From assembly GCA_020086605.1 (NCBI GenBank), contig JACBWW010000017.1, positions 3,974,352 to 4,038,351 on the forward strand: 64,000 nucleotides of DNA, given 5' to 3'. The stretch comes from Lanius collurio. Taxonomy: Eukaryota; Chordata; Aves; Passeriformes; Laniidae. Numbering within the stretch: the stretch's first letter is position 1; each line of letters starts with the position of its first letter. The position numbers and the translations under genes were made by a program. The notes below the pieces were generated by a model. It searched no databases. It worked only from the letters and a program-made list of their open reading frames with translations, and was not told the origin of the DNA. Below, in pieces: positions 59,927 through 64,000 of this stretch.

Positions 59927-62900
59927 GGTATGAATAACATGACTTGTACAAGGAAAGTTAACCAAAAACAACAAGGGCATGAAAAGCCAAAAAGCGTTTA
60001 CAAAACAAAAATTTCTCCCTCCACAAACAAGAAGAAAATGTGAAAGTTTCTGTGTAAATTCTGTCCATGAAGACTTTTATTACCAAAACCTGCAAATTGT
60101 GTCTAAAAACTGTTTAGTTTTAAAATATTTGATTAAGAATTCATTAAGTCATTGGCTTCCATTGAAGCTGAGACCTGTAAGCCCCCCACAACTGGTGCAC
60201 TAAGTGAAGTTATACAGACTGCTGAAAAAAATCTGTCAACCATTTCTCACAAACTAAGTTAAAATATTTTTAAAAATAAAGACCTTTTTGTAACCAAAAT
60301 CTTCATATTTTATATAAGGACACTTATTTACTTTTGTAATAACTATCTGCAAGATGTTTTAAGAATTGAACCGATCTCAGCTGTCATTTATAGAATTACA
60401 AAAACCAAAAAGCATTGTGCAAGTAGAATCACTGATTCCCAGGATGAATCAGTGGCAAATTCAAAATGTAGACAACATGTTTGGACCGATCCATGCTGTC
60501 AGAGAACACAGAGATCAGGTGCAGAGCAAAACAGGAAGAGTCAGAATAACATTACCACAGTGGTTCTGAAATAGAAATACATGGAACAAAAAGAATTAAG
60601 GCCAGTGGAAAGTAAGATGTAAGTGGAACTTTGACCTTTGGGTCTACAGATAAAATCACAAGAATTTCAGCTCAACCCTCACCTCACTCTGGCACCTTTT
60701 CAGCTCCATTGGCACTGGGGTTTGTGACCTGCACAGTTGTCCTGGGCTCACACAGACCTGGGCTCCCCCAAGTGAGTGCCCTGAGCTGGAGTGGCCACGG
60801 GGCTCCACAGCTCATCCGTGTGCTTGGGCTGCCTGCAAACCAACATCCAGCACCCACTCCACAGCTTTAGGGCAAGGTGTCCTCTCCTCAGCCCTGTCCA
60901 CAAGGAAAGAGATGGGTTCCCAAATGCTCTAGGGCCAAGAGCTCTAAGACATATGCAGATACTATGAAAAGTTGAGGAAGAGAGCTTGGAAGCAGTTTTT
61001 ACGGAGAAAATGAAATTATTTTCTCAAAACTTTACTGAGAGACAGAATTCATATTCCTATGTCTGCTGCTGTAGCTAGAAGTGGATTGAGATCCTAACAT
61101 TAGGCAGCCACTGACTCTCTTTTGTCTCCCATTCAGTTCCACACAAATCCTTGCTACCTTCTCGAAATTCAAGTGTTCTGTGTTTCTACAGAATACAAAG
61201 AAAATAACTTCTGAACTGAAATGCTGCATGAGATTGACCATTACAGTTTTTATGCCTAACTTCCTCTTGAAATATTTACCTTTTTTTTTTTTTTAATTAA
61301 ATATAAAGTAGGACCTTTTTGGTTAAAAAGATGAAACTTTTCCCTAGCTAGCTGTAACATGCAGTCTGTTAAAGCAGTTGCTCTGGTACTATTTACCCCT
61401 TTTTAAGAGAATTTGAAATCAAAGGTGCTTATGAGATAGGAGCTCAGAATATATCTTGTGGTGCTCTCTTTTTTTTCTGATGCTTCTCAGGCTGCTCTTG
61501 CCTGTGCAATAAATACTCCATCTATTCTGGTTTCAGCTGAGTCTGACTTCTGTGTGAATTTATGCGTCTATGAAGTGAATAAATTAGATGTGAGCTGGGA
61601 TGATGGAACATAAGAGAAATTTTCTTTCCCTTATAACTCCCACAGATTAGTTCTAGGTCCATAGCTATTGTTTTGAAAATTAAAAATGGGACACTACTAG
61701 CTGAGTTAACACAATACCTCTGTAATATTTAGAGAATGGAGTTCAGATCCTGGCTCCTGCATGGGTAAAATGGACGTAGGTGTTTCTTCTTCTTTCAGGT
61801 GCATTACAGAAAAATGGCTTGGTCTGAGTCCTGTATGAGAGATGATGCACAACCCCCTGGCCATTTCTGTGCAATGTGCTCATGATCCAGGCCCTGTTCT
61901 CTTCCTTCTCTCCCCATCCACTCCCCAACCCTTTAAGTGGCTTGTCTTCAGCAAAAACCAACCTACATTCACATTTGCTTTCACCTTCCCAAACTATTTT
62001 CCATGGCTTATCTCCATGTTCTCTACCAAAAGTATGTTTTCATTAAAGTAGCCTGTGGTCTAGAGTGGTCTAGAGCTCAGTTCTCAGGCCAGCTAATAAC
62101 AAAGCCATTTGTGCAGTTGTTTACCATTTGTGTTATGTCAAAATAGAAATCTGCATGTTGCCCCACAGGTTGCTCCAGCCTGTAAATGTAAAAAGAACTA
62201 AAATGCTGTGACATTTTTATGAATACAGAAGCAATTAAGTAATGGACGTAAGTTTGTAAACCTTATTAATTACAGAGGATTGATGCAGCACAAAAGAAAG
62301 ATGGCTCAATGAAGATTTGTCGTGTCTGCTGATACTGCTCTGTGGCCTCAGGCAAGACATGGGCTGGTTTTTGAAATGTCTATAAAGGACTCAATGACTT
62401 CCACAGGGCTGAGTGCCAGGGAGCAGCAAAAGCAGGGCTGCTCCTCGAGGGAGAAGGAGCCAGGAGAAGCAGGGCACCACCCCACAGTCCTGATCAGAGC
62501 CGTGGGGGTAAGAGATCCCTCAAGGTGTGATGGTGGGTTAAATCCAGCTCTATTCAGCGAACTCCAGCAGGAGACCAACCTGCCTTCAAGGAAGATTTGG
62601 GGGTGCATCCAGGGAGGGCAGTCAGTGCCAGGACAGCAGAGGCTGGGCTGGGCTCAGGGACACCTGCAATATAGCTCAGGCTTGGACACCTGAGCACAGC
62701 TTAAACAGAGCTGCTGGACATGAGCAGAGTGTGTGGACACAGGTCCAAGATGAGGCTGGTCAGGACAATTCTTGCCTATTAGTGCACTCATAGCACTGGA
62801 ATTAAGTGCCAAGAACCTCGGAGGACCCAGACAATAGCTTCTCTGTGCACCAGTCCATGGAAAAATTAGGGCACTGCTAGCTCTATTCCAGGCTTATCAT

Positions 62901-64000
62901 TAGGAAACAGGTTGTGATGTTCAGGATTTGTCCTAGGAATACCACTTAGAAGTGAAAAGTTATTTCAAATCAAGGAAAGAGCTTTGCCAACAATATTACA
63001 GCTGTTCAGGTCTTAACCTCCACACTCTTTTCTTGACTATTCACTAATGAAATGGAAAAAAATTACATCAAATGATGTAATGACAGAATTTTCAGGTCTG
63101 CTTGCTCCCAGGAGCCCCCATCCAGCCCCTTCAGGCACTAGGCAAGGTCCAGCGTGTTGGTTTCCACACCCAGCCTTGTTCATGCTTTCAAAGCAGGGCT
63201 GCAGCTTCTTCCCCATGGAGGAGCTCTGTGCCACCCAAAGAGTCCTGAAATCTCAAATTTCAGGATACATAGGATTCAGGCTGGAACATCCATGCAGTTC
63301 TACGTCAGCACAGAGTGACCAGTTGAGAATGATTAAAAACCCCTCAACTCCACATCGCAGGAACTCCTTACTGAGCAGAGCTGCTCTCTGCAGTTTCACC
63401 TCCTGACCCATGGAGGCTGCACCAATCTCAGACACATTTCCCACTGCAACCAGAATTTGCCCAGCCTACAACACCACAGCACCAAGTTCCCACAAAGACT
63501 GAGAGAGTGGCTGGGACCTACAAGACATTAATTACTGGGACAAATGCCAGGATCTGACTTCTCCTAAGGACACTCTGAAATCAAATGAGGCAGGCTTCTC
63601 TAGACTTCAAGAGAAGTGTCCATGGCCAGAGCAATCAGTGGCCTATCCATTGGTACAGTAGTCCTCCTTTTCTGCTTCTGCACCATTCAAATATCCATTT
63701 TTTCTTTAAAATAATTTCTTCCCAATCTCGAGAAGCTGATTCTCCACTGCCTGTTTTGGAGGTGCTGCCCCTGAAATGAACTGTAGAGCCATAAGCACAG
63801 TAATTTATCATACACCTTTCACCACTAAACATTTGTTGCTTATCCCATTTTTCCCAGGGACTTACTTTAACTCCAAAATTGATGGTGAAATAAATAGACA
63901 AATAAATCAGCCAGCCAGAAATATCCCCCTTTCTATTACCTGATGCTCTAAGATATGCTGGTTTCCTCCTCACCTCCAGATTAAGGTTTGACCGTGGAGC

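Larger units (their letters stand above)
54596..64000. other. Non-coding region to the window end
   Basis: 9.4 kb without a supportable gene. It holds three short tandem duplications (54911-54950, 56103-56155, 59887-59926), T-runs (59371-59383, 61281-61294), and some GC-richer patches (58900-59320, 60660-60900, 62400-62760) whose frames (138 codons at 58983, 123 codons at 62322) show no recognisable domain. Confidence 0.55.

Noticed and set aside
30197..61760. Shared ATCCTGGCTCCTGCATGG at about 30207 and 61747
   Set aside because: An 18-base match with no extension on either side is likely chance in low-complexity CTG/CCT sequence.
62322..62693. 123-codon plus-strand frame
   Set aside because: GC-richer patch, no domain and no splice context that I can support.
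1..64000. CRISPR arrays, operons, prophage or bacterial insertion sequences, tRNA or rRNA genes
   Set aside because: None seen; the repeats are CR1, minisatellites and simple tracts, and the composition is that of avian nuclear DNA.

Overview
The window looks like vertebrate nuclear DNA, almost certainly avian. The evidence is a set of CR1 (chicken repeat 1) LINE fragments with the usual avian 3' ends, no L1 or Alu-like repeats, an AT-rich single-copy background, and one CpG island with a promoter-like layout. There are no prokaryotic features: no operons, no ribosome-binding sites and no long intact ORFs. Most open frames of 60-200 codons appear to be chance frames, frames inside repeats, or frames through Ns or homopolymers. 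The exact species and the identity of the gene cannot be read from this sequence.

Layout: 1-48.4 kb is non-coding, AT-rich DNA. It holds an assembly gap (2259-2643), CR1 fragments (3977-4268 minus, 4400-5143 plus, 12636-12710 plus, 13557-14205 minus, 28449-28958 minus, 29899-30063 minus), a CpG-rich 19-bp minisatellite (30464-30720), and two or three old MIR/CORE-SINE-like relics (31360-31500, 35497-35685, perhaps 40996-41110). From 48.47 to 50.30 kb there is a strong CpG island. Inside it, on the minus strand, lies a small candidate first coding exon of 17 codons (49197 down to 49147). An in-frame stop lies upstream of it and a consensus GTAAGT donor lies directly after it. The simplest reading is a promoter and first exon of a minus-strand gene whose large first intron runs leftward through the remaining ~49 kb, with 50.3-64 kb as 5' flank. 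The flank has two more CR1 pieces (52045-52110 plus, 54058-54595 minus) and a few short tandem duplications.

No convincing novel biological system is present. The items most worth checking are the CpG island with its orphan exon, the 19-bp minisatellite with graded CpG decay, a candidate alternative minus-strand exon at 12133-12290, and a 48-bp near-identical pair at 50597 and 52343.
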